The notes: generated by a model from the sequence alone, not told the origin. A stretch of 64,000 bases of DNA from G963663775 sp963664255 (GCA_963664255.1 OY760938.1:620001-684000); one strand, 5' to 3'; numbered from the stretch's first letter, positions 9,053 to 18,545 are shown. Translations and numbers: made by a program.

Positions 9053-9081
9053 AAAGTATCACACGTCATATTGTTTGTCAA
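9053..9081 (-). promoter_or_regulatory. Predicted sigma-A promoter of the fru operon
   Basis: On the minus strand TTGACA (9076-9081) is separated by 17 nt from TACTTT (9053-9058). The -35 is perfect, the -10 is moderate. It is the only good promoter seen upstream of fruR. Confidence 0.65.
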
Positions 9082-9476
9082 TACTTTCGATAAATTGCAG
9101 TTTTATTTTTAAAATTTTATGTAATGTACACAATTATATCCAATCGCTTTTATTCATTTTACTTGTCCTATTCGAGGATTTTCAGAAAACAATCTTAATC
9201 ATTCATGAAGCAAGCACAAAATGACTTTTGTGCTTGCACCGTGCAAGGCATAAAAAACACCTCAGCAACGCGCATCTTTTTTTGCCGTTTATAAAAGACA
9301 ACTGCCCCTGATGTGTTGATAAAACCAAAGGCAGTTGTCTTTATTTTCATTTTTTGTTCGACATATCGTTTCACGATGCGTTTTTGGAACCTTCTTGCTG
9401 CGCAGCAACGTAACTTTACAGCGCTGTTGAAATATGGTATATTGAGAAAAACGAGTCCGAAATGGTGGTGTTTTCT
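9082..9476. other. Intergenic region with two inverted repeats between fruR and a GGDEF-EAL gene
   Basis: No coding region is supported here. GCAAGCACAAAA (9210-9221) and TTTTGTGCTTGC (9226-9237) form a perfect 12-bp stem with a 4-nt loop. AAAGACAACTGCC (9294-9306) and GGCAGTTGTCTTT (9330-9342) form a 13-bp stem with a 23-nt loop, followed on the plus strand by a T-rich run as in a terminator. No annotated gene on either strand ends at this second hairpin, so it may close a short non-coding transcript or be left from lost sequence. Confidence 0.5.
9415..9443 (+). promoter_or_regulatory. Predicted promoter of the GGDEF-EAL gene
   Basis: TTTACA (9415-9420), 17-nt spacer, TATATT (9438-9443). 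It is 34 nt upstream of the start codon of the plus-strand gene. Confidence 0.6.
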
Positions 9477-12398
9477 ATGAAAAAAATTTCACACAAAATT
9501 GCATTGGCGATTATCGCCTCTGTCGGAATTGTTTCACTTTTCATCGGCGCAATCAGTGTTATCCAAAGCAGGGGTATCATAGAAAGTAATACCATGCGCA
9601 ATTTGCTTGCCATTTCAAGCCAGCTGGCAGAGCAAATCGATGGTGAAACCCATAGCATAGAAATCAAAGTGGCTGACTTAGCGGCCACCATTGCATATGA
9701 TGTGGATATGGAAAAAATGCAAAACGACGCGGAATATCCGACTGCATATAGCCATCAAATCGTTCCGCTCGTCACCCAATATGCAGAATCTGGTCAAATC
9801 AATGTGGATTGCTATGTGAATTTTTTGAACAAATATTCCAGAGATGGCTTTTTAATCGGACCCAATGTCATCAATCAAGACGGTACCAGCTTCAAGCGGG
9901 TTGATTTTGGCACAAAAATTGCCGACATGGAGTCCGACAAACCATCCTATGACTGGTACTATGCACCTATTTCCTTGAAAACAGGCTATTGGACCGCTCC
10001 CTATTTCGACCCCATAACGCAATACTATATGGTGTCTTATGTCGAGCCAATTCTGGTGCAGGATGAAGTGGTTGGAATTGCAGGCATGGACGTCAAATTC
10101 AGCAAGCTGCAGGAAATTGTAAACGATGCAAAGGTTTATAACACCGGCTATGCTTCCCTCATTGATTCGCAGTACAACTTTCTCGTGCATCCCGATTTCG
10201 GCAGCACGGACAATTTGCGCACCGTAAACAACCATGAACTCGAAAACTTCGCTGCATATATCGACCAACACGAAAGCGGTGTCTATGAAACCGCATATTT
10301 TGACAAAGATAAATTCATCGGATTTTCCAAATTGGGAAACGGATATGTGCTTTTGGTTTCCGTCAATGCCTCCGAGGTGCTGCAGGAGGAAAAAGAATTG
10401 ACCTATGCCATTGTGGTGATTTCGATATTGGGTTCTATTCTGGCTGCCTTATTTGGGGTTTACATCAGCTCTCTGATTTCCACCCCCATACAAAAATTAA
10501 AGGTCTATGCCGAAGAAATCACCAAAGGGAACTATAATACGGATATTGTACTCTACTCTAATGACGAAATTGGTCAATTTGCAGAAACCTTCTCGCTGAT
10601 GACCAAAAACCTAATTTCCGCCAACCAGGAGCTTTCCGACGTGTATCAGGAGCTATCCGAAGCAGAGGTAGAGCTGCGGGCGCAATATGAAACCCTCAGC
10701 GAAAATGAAGCGCAGCTGCGCAATTCTGAAGAACGGTATCGACTGGCTGTGGATGGCTCCAACGATGTCATATGGGAAATTGATTTGCTGACACATGCAT
10801 TTTATGCCTCCGCAAAATTTTATGAACTGACGGGTTACCCGCTCAACAGCATCCAAACCTCCGATATGCTGGAGGACTACATTCACCCAGACGACCTCCT
10901 ACGGGTGCGGCAGGAGCTGGCAAATTATTATAAACACAAAGCCGCCATTTATCAGTCCGAGTACCGTCTGAAAAAGGCAAGCGGCGGCTATTTATGGGTT
11001 TTCTCGCGCGGAAAGGCATTGTGGGAGCAAAACGGCTTTGCGCGCAAAATTTCCGGCTCTATCTCCGACTATACCGACAAAAAAATTACCGAAGACCGCA
11101 TCAAATTCATGGCATACTATGATTCTTTGACCCTGCTCCCCAACCGTGCCTATTTTATTGAAATTGCAGAAGAAAAGATTCAAGCGGCACGTGCCCAACA
11201 CAAAGAAGGCGCCATCTTTTTCATTGATTTGGATAACTTTAAGAATATCAATGATACGTTAGGGCATGGATTTGGTGACCAAGTGCTGGTCTGCTTGGCA
11301 AAAAAATTATCCAGCGTGCTCTGTGAACAGGACATGGTGTTCCGATTGGGCGGGGATGAATTCGTACTGCTCCACCCTTATGATGACCCCTTGGAAGTGG
11401 CACAATATGCAGACCAGATTCTCGCGGTCATCCATGACATCACTGAAGTTTTGCAGAAGTCCATCAACCTATCTTCCAGCATTGGCATCGCCATTTATCC
11501 CAAGGATGGCTTTGATATAGACAGCATTTTGAAAAATGCAGATGTGGCAATGTATAAGGCAAAGCAGCTTGGCAAAAATCGATACGAATTGTACGATGAG
11601 AAAATGTATCATCAAATCACGCGAAAGACCAGTATTGAACGAATTCTGCGCGATTCCATCAAAAACCAGGAATTGAGCGTGTTCTATCAGCCGCAATACA
11701 AGGCATCAACCGGAAAAGTATTTGGCTTTGAAGCCTTGATGCGTTTGAACAGCAAAGAGCTGGGGCCCATCTCACCGGCAGAATTCATTCCGATTGCGGA
11801 AGAAAGCGGCTATATCACCGCGATAGACCGTTGGATTTTCCGCGAGGTTTGTATGAAAACAGCACAATGGATACAAGCAGGATACCCGATTCACAGCATG
11901 AGCATCAACATTTCTTCGCTGGATATGCTGCATCCTGCATTTTTAGAAAATATCAAATGTGTGCTGCACGAGTCCGCACTCGAACCCAACATCATCGAAC
12001 TGGAAATTACAGAAACCGTTTTAATGGAATCTATTGATTCTAAAATCGGTATTTTGAAGGAATTAATGGACATTGGTGTCAGAATTGCACTGGATGACTT
12101 TGGCACTGGGTATTCTTCCTTGAATTATTTGCGCATCATCCCCATTAGCACTTTGAAGATTGACAAATCATTTGTAGACAATATGTCCATCAGCAAAAAG
12201 GAAGCCGCCATTATCAACAATATCATCCAAATGGCACATGGCTTAGAGCTAAAGGTCATTGCAGAAGGCGTGGAGGATGCACAGCAGTATCATCTTCTCA
12301 GCGAAAAGGGCTGCGACTATATTCAGGGCTATTATTTCAGCAAACCGCTGCCAGAAGCTGCGGTGGAAGCCCTGCTACAGGCAGAAACCGCACAATAG
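9477..12398 (+). CDS. Membrane sensor with dCache, HAMP, PAS, GGDEF and EAL domains
   Basis: About 973 residues from the ATG at 9477; an in-frame ATG at 9462 is possible, but GGTGGTG is better spaced for 9477. Order: transmembrane helix (about 7-27), extracellular dCache-type ligand domain (to about 290), second helix (about 303-328), HAMP and coiled coil, PAS (about 420-530), GGDEF with intact RLGGDEFVLL near residue 622, EAL with intact GFEALMRL near 749 plus ITETVLMES, DDFGTGYSSL and VIAEGVED. Both cyclase and phosphodiesterase motifs look catalytic, so it could make or degrade c-di-GMP depending on the signal. The product-inhibition RxxD site before GGDEF is not conserved (CEQD). Confidence 0.93.
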   Translation: MKKISHKIALAIIASVGIVSLFIGAISVIQSRGIIESNTMRNLLAISSQLAEQIDGETHSIEIKVADLAATIAYDVDMEKMQNDAEYPTAYSHQIVPLVTQYAESGQINVDCYVNFLNKYSRDGFLIGPNVINQDGTSFKRVDFGTKIADMESDKPSYDWYYAPISLKTGYWTAPYFDPITQYYMVSYVEPILVQDEVVGIAGMDVKFSKLQEIVNDAKVYNTGYASLIDSQYNFLVHPDFGSTDNLRTVNNHELENFAAYIDQHESGVYETAYFDKDKFIGFSKLGNGYVLLVSVNASEVLQEEKELTYAIVVISILGSILAALFGVYISSLISTPIQKLKVYAEEITKGNYNTDIVLYSNDEIGQFAETFSLMTKNLISANQELSDVYQELSEAEVELRAQYETLSENEAQLRNSEERYRLAVDGSNDVIWEIDLLTHAFYASAKFYELTGYPLNSIQTSDMLEDYIHPDDLLRVRQELANYYKHKAAIYQSEYRLKKASGGYLWVFSRGKALWEQNGFARKISGSISDYTDKKITEDRIKFMAYYDSLTLLPNRAYFIEIAEEKIQAARAQHKEGAIFFIDLDNFKNINDTLGHGFGDQVLVCLAKKLSSVLCEQDMVFRLGGDEFVLLHPYDDPLEVAQYADQILAVIHDITEVLQKSINLSSSIGIAIYPKDGFDIDSILKNADVAMYKAKQLGKNRYELYDEKMYHQITRKTSIERILRDSIKNQELSVFYQPQYKASTGKVFGFEALMRLNSKELGPISPAEFIPIAEESGYITAIDRWIFREVCMKTAQWIQAGYPIHSMSINISSLDMLHPAFLENIKCVLHESALEPNIIELEITETVLMESIDSKIGILKELMDIGVRIALDDFGTGYSSLNYLRIIPISTLKIDKSFVDNMSISKKEAAIINNIIQMAHGLELKVIAEGVEDAQQYHLLSEKGCDYIQGYYFSKPLPEAAVEALLQAETAQ

Positions 12399-12523
12399 TC
12401 ATGTGACAATACTGGATAAGGTACGATTTATGCTTTTGCGGCATGGCTGCACACGAACCCTGCCAAGGCTCTGGTGGAGCAGGCAGGATTGGTTTCAACG
12501 CCGTAAAATCTGGATGTTCCTTT

Positions 12524-12576
12524 AAAAAAAGCACCCAAATGATTCACATTTTTGTAAATCATTTGGGTGCTTTTTT
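12524..12576. terminator. Bidirectional terminator between convergent c-di-GMP genes
   Basis: GCACCCAAATGATT (12531-12544) and AATCATTTGGGTGC (12557-12570) form a perfect 14-bp stem flanked by A-run and T-run on both strands, serving the gene ending at 12398 and the convergent one ending at 12603. Confidence 0.92.
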
Positions 12577-12602
12577 GTGCATCCTCCATCGGTGAAACCA
12601 CA

Positions 12603-13574
12603 TCATTGGAGTCTGGACTGGTCCTTGGCTTCATCATAGCAGCACACCCGATTGCGCCCGCTTTCCTTTGCGCGATACAGTGCTTTGTCTGCTTTCATAA
12701 TCCAGGAATCTACCGATTCTTCCTCTACATATTCGGAAACGCCAATGCTCACAGAAACCGTTCGGTCAATTCCAAAATCATACGCGCAAATCATTATACG
12801 GATGCGATTTGCAAGAAAACACGCATTATCTAAGCCTATTTCCGGCAAAAACAACACAAATTCTTCCCCACCCCAGCGAATTGCAGAATCGGCTTTTCGG
12901 ATATTATCTTGCAGCAGTATGCCAATCTTTTTCAGCACATCATCCCCTGCAAGATGTCCGTATCGGTCATTGATTTGCTTAAAATGGTCTACATCCAGCA
13001 ACAGCAAGGAAAGCTTATGATGGTATCGATTGATTCTGCTGATTTCCTTGCGCACCGTTTCAAAAAAATATCGCCTTGTTTTGAGATTGGTCAGCTGGTC
13101 GGTATAGGCGATGGTTTTCAGCTTTTCGTTGATATGTGTCAGCTTGGTTTCCGCCTGTGCCTTCTGAAAGATTTCTTTGCGCAGTCTAGACTCCGTCTGC
13201 TCATGTGCTGTGATGTCATGTACGAAACAAAAAAACAGCATTTCACCCTGCAACTCCTGCGAAATCGCAGAAATCTCTACAGGTATCAGACGGGTATCCT
13301 TGTGACGCAGCTTGGTTTGAAAACGCAGCCTTCCCTTTTCTTGGATTTTATCGGTACTCATACACTGCCTGCCAAGGCACGTTGCATCCATATTGGGATG
13401 GATTGTTGCAATATGCATACCCAGCAATTCTTCCTTGCGATACCCCAGCATCTGACACATCGCAAGGTTTACATATTGGATGATTCCATTCTCATCAATC
13501 CAATGAATTCCATCCGGATTGAGTTCCAAACACACAAAAGCGTTTTGTGTCATTTTCTCATTGGTGAGGCTCAT
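12603..13574 (-). CDS. PAS-domain diguanylate cyclase
   Basis: 323 residues. An N-terminal PAS sensor (about 10-135, with a PAC-like tail) is joined by a coiled coil (KAQAETKLTHINEKLK) to a GGDEF domain (about 150-315). The active site RWGGEEFVLF is intact and the inhibitory I-site RKAD lies exactly five residues before GGEEF, so product inhibition by c-di-GMP is expected. No membrane segment: a cytoplasmic diguanylate cyclase. It is convergent with the preceding GGDEF-EAL gene and lies 112 nt downstream of the GGDEF-HD-GYP gene on the same strand. Confidence 0.93.
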   Translation of the reverse strand: MSLTNEKMTQNAFVCLELNPDGIHWIDENGIIQYVNLAMCQMLGYRKEELLGMHIATIHPNMDATCLGRQCMSTDKIQEKGRLRFQTKLRHKDTRLIPVEISAISQELQGEMLFFCFVHDITAHEQTESRLRKEIFQKAQAETKLTHINEKLKTIAYTDQLTNLKTRRYFFETVRKEISRINRYHHKLSLLLLDVDHFKQINDRYGHLAGDDVLKKIGILLQDNIRKADSAIRWGGEEFVLFLPEIGLDNACFLANRIRIMICAYDFGIDRTVSVSIGVSEYVEEESVDSWIMKADKALYRAKESGRNRVCCYDEAKDQSRLQ

Positions 13575-13686
13575 ATTGCGTCCTCTCTTTCCACGCGAAT
13601 GAAATGTATCGCATTTGATGCGGCATGATACCGTTCATCCTGGTCTTCCTTTGCAGATGGCTCTATGTAGTATGCAAGAACCCGCT

Positions 13687-15198
13687 TTATTGGTGCATCG
13701 TCCCCACATTTTTATCTGCTTCTCTCAAAAAAATGCCTACCAGCTTCGCATCAAACTGCGTACCTGCACATTTTAGCAGTTCCGCTTTGGCAACTTCATG
13801 CGAAAGTGCCTTTCGATACGGTCTGTCATTTGTCATCGCGTCATAGGTGTCTGCGATGCTGATGATACGACATTCAACGGGAATATCCTCCCCCCGCAGC
13901 CCCAGAGGATACCCTTTTCCATCCCAACGCTCATGGTGCAGAAAAATCAACTCCGCAATTTCTTTCAGTTCATTAGAAGATTCGGCAATGCGCTTGCCAA
14001 TGACAGAATGGGTTTTCATGGTGCTGAATTCCTCCACTGTCAGCTTCGATGGCTTTTGCAGAATTTTATCCGGAATGCCAACCTTTCCTATATCATGGAA
14101 TTTTGCCAACAGCTTGATGCGGTCCATCTGATTTTGCGGCAGATGCATGGATTCTCCCATTTGTATCGCCAGCTCTTCCAAGCGGTCTGCATGCCCCTCG
14201 GTGATATAATCCTTGGCTTCCAGTGCTTTCATCAGCGATTTGACAAGGCCACTTTTATTGCTGGATTCCTTGAGCAGCTTATTCTGATACATTTTGTTAT
14301 CTGCATCATGATACATCCGATTTGTGTTGATGAACCCCTTCTCCACATAAGAATATCCGGAAGATACGCTGAGTTTTACCACAGCAGACTTCTGATTAAA
14401 GGCTTCAATGGAATGCTGCATCGATTCCAGCAGTGCTTCAATTTTTTCCTGCGAATACCCCTGCAAAAATACACTGAATTCATCGCCGCCAATCCTTGCA
14501 GCACAGCCAATTTCGCCAAACACTTGCACGACAATTTTCGCAAATGCGATGAGAAGCGCATCGCCATATGGATGTCCCAGCGTATCGTTTACAATCTTCA
14601 GACCATCTACATCAATCGACAGCAACGTGAAGTTTTCCATGTATTTCCCATGAAACTGCTCCAAATGCTCCACAAAATAGGCACGGCTGTAAATTTTCGT
14701 CAGGCTGTCCCGTTCTGCGCTTTCACGCAGCTTCATCTCTATCTGCACCCGCTCGGTCATGTTGCGGATAATGATGAGTGCCTCACCAGAAGCAGTGATG
14801 TTGATGCGTGCTTCCAAATAGAGTGCTTGCGTTTCCGCATGGCTGCGCAAAAATGTGAAATCATAGGTCACCAGCGTCTGCTGCTGGCGGGCTTTTTGCA
14901 GCTGCTCCTGCAGTGCGCGCACAATCGCTGCATCCTGTAGTAGTTCACCCGCCAGCAGGGCATTTTCGGATTCGTCTGTGGAAAAATAGTGGAGCTCGCC
15001 TTGCGGATTTCCTATCAGTAAAATATCTGGAATGGTTTCGATGAGGGTGCGATATTGGCTATTGAGCTGCTCCAAAAGTGCGATTTCACGCTGAAGCGTC
15101 GGATAATAATTTTTTCGGAACGAGGTTTCTCCCAGCCCAATAATAGCCTCACGGGTCATGGCCTCTTTGTTGTCATTCGGTTTTAATGGTTTGCTCAT
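13687..15198 (-). CDS. PAS-GGDEF-HD-GYP c-di-GMP signalling protein
   Basis: 503 residues from the ATG at 15198, chosen because GAGAGGTG precedes it; the start overlaps the end of the upstream dehydrogenase gene by 26 nt. A PAS-like N-terminal part (about 30-150) is followed by GGDEF (RIGGDEFSVFLQ, about 155-310) and an HD-GYP phosphodiesterase (about 320-490) with FHDIGKVGIPD, HHERWDGKGYP, and ADTYDAMTNDRPYR. Synthesis and hydrolysis of c-di-GMP in one polypeptide are possible. The overlap with an iron-dependent alcohol dehydrogenase suggests translational coupling. A different reading of the start at 15258 would run far into the neighbour and is unlikely. Confidence 0.92.
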   Translation of the reverse strand: MSKPLKPNDNKEAMTREAIIGLGETSFRKNYYPTLQREIALLEQLNSQYRTLIETIPDILLIGNPQGELHYFSTDESENALLAGELLQDAAIVRALQEQLQKARQQQTLVTYDFTFLRSHAETQALYLEARINITASGEALIIIRNMTERVQIEMKLRESAERDSLTKIYSRAYFVEHLEQFHGKYMENFTLLSIDVDGLKIVNDTLGHPYGDALLIAFAKIVVQVFGEIGCAARIGGDEFSVFLQGYSQEKIEALLESMQHSIEAFNQKSAVVKLSVSSGYSYVEKGFINTNRMYHDADNKMYQNKLLKESSNKSGLVKSLMKALEAKDYITEGHADRLEELAIQMGESMHLPQNQMDRIKLLAKFHDIGKVGIPDKILQKPSKLTVEEFSTMKTHSVIGKRIAESSNELKEIAELIFLHHERWDGKGYPLGLRGEDIPVECRIISIADTYDAMTNDRPYRKALSHEVAKAELLKCAGTQFDAKLVGIFLREADKNVGTMHQ

Positions 15199-16345
15199 AT
15201 ATTTCACGCACCTCTCTTTGCTGCAAGATAATTGGATTGGTGACAATACATGGGTCATTCATCGCATTTTCAACCATTTTATCGATATGCTGCATCACAT
15301 TTGGAATTGTAAAACAATCTTGAATCCCGATAGACTTGCGTAAGGCAGCAATCCGCTGGATTAACCAAGCCTTCACCTGTTCTGTATCGGTTATCTGTGC
15401 ATCCATCCCCATCGTCTGCGCAATGATGGTATAGCGTTCCGTCGCACCTGCAAAGTTCCGTGCAATCACAGGCTCCAGCAGGATACTGTTGCATTCACCG
15501 TGCGGCAAATCAAAAATACCGCCCAAGCTGTGCGACAAGGCGTGCACTGCGCCCAAGCTTGCATTGGAAAACGCCAGACCTGCCTGCAGTGAACCAAACA
15601 TCAACGGAAACAGCGTGTCCACCGTTGGTGCCTCATGGACACTTTGCTCCAAATTGTGCGACAGCAGCCGAATTGCAGCGAGCGCGTGCAGGTCGGTCAG
15701 GCAAGATTGTGCATTGGATACATAGGCTTCAATCGCATGGGTCAAAGCATCCATACCCGTGCAGGCAATCAGATATTTGTCCATGGTCAAGAGTGGAATG
15801 GGGTCAATCAATGCCAAATCCGGCACTAGTTTTTTGCTGATAACGGCTTTTTTCGTTGCTGCATGGGTATCTAGAATGATGGCAAACTGCGAAACATCCG
15901 CAGCAGAGCCACACGTGGATGGAATGCAAATCAGCGGCGGTCCCGGCTGGTCGACCTTGTCAACCCCTTCATAATCCTCCACATTGCCGCCATTGGTGGA
16001 AACAACCGAAATGCACTTGGCACAGTCCATGGGACTGCCTCCCCCAATCGCAATCAGCAAATCACATCGATTTTGCAGGAAGATTTTTGCCCCTTGCATG
16101 GCTTCATAATCCTTGGGATTCGGCGTGACATCGCTGAAAATGATATACTGCTCAACACTGCCCCGTACCTCATCTATAATATCCTGAAACCACGGCAGCT
16201 GCTGCACGGTTTTGTCGGTTACAATCATCGGCTTGCGAGATTCAAAATGCTTTAAATATCGTCCAATCATCAAGCGTGCATCGATACCGGTGATGATTTC
16301 TGCTGCCACGAATTTCCGAAGCTCTTTTGTGAAATTTTGTAACAT
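15173..16345 (-). CDS. Iron-containing alcohol dehydrogenase
   Basis: 390 residues from the ATG at 16345 (GGGGT upstream). Group III metal-dependent alcohol dehydrogenase: NAD(P) glycine motif AIGGGSPMDCAK, the PSTCGS loop, and metal ligands in DALTHAIEAY, ALSHSLGG and LPHGECN. The family reduces aldehydes or oxidises primary alcohols and diols in fermentation; the precise substrate cannot be read from sequence. It is the first gene of a bicistronic unit with the overlapping GGDEF-HD-GYP gene, an unusual pairing of a redox enzyme with a c-di-GMP turnover protein. Confidence 0.93.
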   Translation of the reverse strand: MLQNFTKELRKFVAAEIITGIDARLMIGRYLKHFESRKPMIVTDKTVQQLPWFQDIIDEVRGSVEQYIIFSDVTPNPKDYEAMQGAKIFLQNRCDLLIAIGGGSPMDCAKCISVVSTNGGNVEDYEGVDKVDQPGPPLICIPSTCGSAADVSQFAIILDTHAATKKAVISKKLVPDLALIDPIPLLTMDKYLIACTGMDALTHAIEAYVSNAQSCLTDLHALAAIRLLSHNLEQSVHEAPTVDTLFPLMFGSLQAGLAFSNASLGAVHALSHSLGGIFDLPHGECNSILLEPVIARNFAGATERYTIIAQTMGMDAQITDTEQVKAWLIQRIAALRKSIGIQDCFTIPNVMQHIDKMVENAMNDPCIVTNPIILQQREVREIYEQTIKTE

Positions 16346-16809
16346 ATAATCACTACCCCTAACTGAACAGAATGTTTTATGCCCTATCAAGCAGCTAAAC
16401 CGCACCATTTTGGGCGCATTCATTGTGTAAATAAAATTTTTATCACGCAAATAACAGACTGCATTTGTGCACGGTCAACATTTTGTCTATCACGCCTGCA
16501 TCACCGCACTTCAAAAATGCTTGGGTGCATTGCAATCCCCACGCTTTCTCAAGTATCCCCTGCCGCTTTGAAGCAGATGGGGTTTTTTAAGTCGAATTTT
16601 TTCATTTTCTGTATCTTTAGTATACGCTATATTCGCCTTGCAGGCAAATATAAATTTTCCATATTCGTGTGTAAGACGCATTTTTTCACAGGCAAAGCGG
16701 CTGGTATCTGCAAATGAAATCCATCGATTGTGCTCTGGTAACTTTGCGAAAAATGCGGTATAATGCTATTTAACGAAGTTACGTGTCGGAATGGGAGGTT
16801 TTGTATCCA
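16346..16809. other. 464-nt divergent intergenic region
   Basis: No coding region is supported. A weak terminator-like structure lies at 16557-16588 on the plus strand (CCCCTGC, loop, GCA-bulge-GGGG, then six T). A TATAAT at 16759-16764 (preceded by GCGG, no clear -35) is the likely -10 of the downstream plus-strand gene. The minus-strand dehydrogenase must also be driven from here, but no strong promoter is obvious. Confidence 0.4.
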
Positions 16810-18480
16810 ATGCGCATAGAAGATAAACCCACGATTGGCATTCTCAGTTGTTTTATCATCGGACTCCTTGTTTTATTAGCAGGTGTATTTTTTTCCACAG
16901 TAGACAGCCCTGCTATTCAAGAGAATGCACTCACCGATTTTGGTGCAGACTGGCAGGTTGATGCCGCAGGGCAGACCTATGAAAACCTGAACTTTCCCAC
17001 ACAGATTGCACCCGTTGCAGTAGGCAATACGCTGATTTTGACCCATTCGCTGCCCTCCAATGTCGACAGTCATATGTATGTCTTTTTTCGTGCCAGCCAT
17101 CAAAAAGTGCGGGTTTACATACAGAATCAGCTTGTTTATAGCTTTGGCTGGGAGAATCAGCACCTGTTTTCCAAAACGCCAGGGTGCGCTTGGACGTTGG
17201 TGCCCCTGACAGACGCTGCAAAAGCAGCCACCATTCGAGTGGAATTAACTGGTGTTTATCCACGCTATGCCAATCGCATCAATGCCTTTTACATCGGCGA
17301 TAAGGGTGCCATCATCGGAAGCATCCTGAAACCCCGTTTGGCAAGCATTTTCATCTGTTTTGTGCTGTTGATATTGGGAATTGGCATGATTTTTGTGGCA
17401 GTTTGCCTCCGCAACCGAAAAGCAACGGCTTCTCTATGGCGTTTGGGGATTTTTACGTGCTTGATTGCGGTGTGGAGCGCCTGTGTTGCCAACTTTCTGC
17501 AGCTTTTTTATCCCAATGTGCTGTTTTTGCTGCATTTGGAGTTTTTCACCTTTAATCTTCTTTTACCCAGTCTTTTGCTTTTTTTGCGTTCCTTTCCCTA
17601 TTATCAAAACCGCAGGTGGATGCATCTGTTTTTTTGGGTGTCGCTTGCGCAATTTATGCTGATTGAGGTGCTGCAACTGACCCGCATCGCCGATTATATG
17701 GAATCCATCTTTCTCACCCACATCGTGCTCGCCATCACGCTGGGCAGCATCATTGGCACTGGCATTTACGCCCTGCTCCGAAAGCATATGGTAAACGAAG
17801 AGGTGAAGGTGCTCGTGGTTTCGGTTGTTGTGCTGCTGCTGTTCACCAGTCTGGATTTGGTGCGGTTTTATCATTTTGTGGGGGATGAAGGTTTGTTCAC
17901 GCGCCTTGGCACCTTGATTCTAATTGCCATCTGGATGCTTGCTGTGGTGCGTGCCATGTCCAAGCGGTTTTCTGACATCGCCAAAACAGAGGCTCTGGAA
18001 ATTTTAGCATATATTGATTTGATGACAGGTCTGCGCAATCGAACGGCATTTGAAGAGTGGCTGCAAGACTATGACAGCGACTCCAACCCCCAGGATCGCT
18101 ACATTGTGACCTTTGACATGAATGGGCTCAAAGCCATCAATGATAAAATGGGGCATATCAAGGGCGACCAAGCGATTATTGCGATTGCGCGGGTGATAAA
18201 AGAGGTGTTTGAGCCAAAGGGCGTCTGCTATCGCGTAGGCGGTGATGAAATTTGTGTGATTCTCCCAAGCGATGAGGGCATGGAAGCCACTGCCTTGCAA
18301 GCATCTCTGCAACAGGTGGAGTCTATGATTGCCGCATCCAGCCGCGAGATGCATATTGATTTTTCTGTCGCGGTCGGCTATGCCCTGACCTCCAGTCAAA
18401 ATGATGTTGACTTCTATCAGGCATATAAAGAAGCTGACCACAGGATGTATGCGCACAAGCAGCAAATGAAAAGCTCTTAA
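16810..18480 (+). CDS. 7TM sensor (7TMR-DISM-like) diguanylate cyclase with GGDEI motif
   Basis: 556 residues from the ATG at 16810, with GGGAGG 11 nt upstream. One N-terminal membrane helix (about 10-32), an extracytoplasmic beta-rich domain (about 45-170) resembling 7TMR-DISM extracellular domains, seven hydrophobic helices (about 180-385) and a C-terminal GGDEF domain (about 395-550). The metal site is retained (FDMNGLKAINDKMGH) but the signature is RVGGDEICV, isoleucine replacing the usual phenylalanine at the last position. Glycine and acidic residues are intact, so activity is plausible. Monocistronic; ends 65 nt before the GTPase-NYN gene. Confidence 0.88.
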   Translation: MRIEDKPTIGILSCFIIGLLVLLAGVFFSTVDSPAIQENALTDFGADWQVDAAGQTYENLNFPTQIAPVAVGNTLILTHSLPSNVDSHMYVFFRASHQKVRVYIQNQLVYSFGWENQHLFSKTPGCAWTLVPLTDAAKAATIRVELTGVYPRYANRINAFYIGDKGAIIGSILKPRLASIFICFVLLILGIGMIFVAVCLRNRKATASLWRLGIFTCLIAVWSACVANFLQLFYPNVLFLLHLEFFTFNLLLPSLLLFLRSFPYYQNRRWMHLFFWVSLAQFMLIEVLQLTRIADYMESIFLTHIVLAITLGSIIGTGIYALLRKHMVNEEVKVLVVSVVVLLLFTSLDLVRFYHFVGDEGLFTRLGTLILIAIWMLAVVRAMSKRFSDIAKTEALEILAYIDLMTGLRNRTAFEEWLQDYDSDSNPQDRYIVTFDMNGLKAINDKMGHIKGDQAIIAIARVIKEVFEPKGVCYRVGGDEICVILPSDEGMEATALQASLQQVESMIAASSREMHIDFSVAVGYALTSSQNDVDFYQAYKEADHRMYAHKQQMKSS

Positions 18481-18545
18481 GCTGTATGCGCCGCAGCAGA
18501 TAAACCCTGCTATCAATACGTAGTTGAAAAAGGAATCAAGCAAGT

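Noticed and set aside
9082..16809. c-di-GMP (GEMM) riboswitches near the GGDEF genes
   Set aside because: No GCAAACC...CGCAAAGCC type core was found on either strand.
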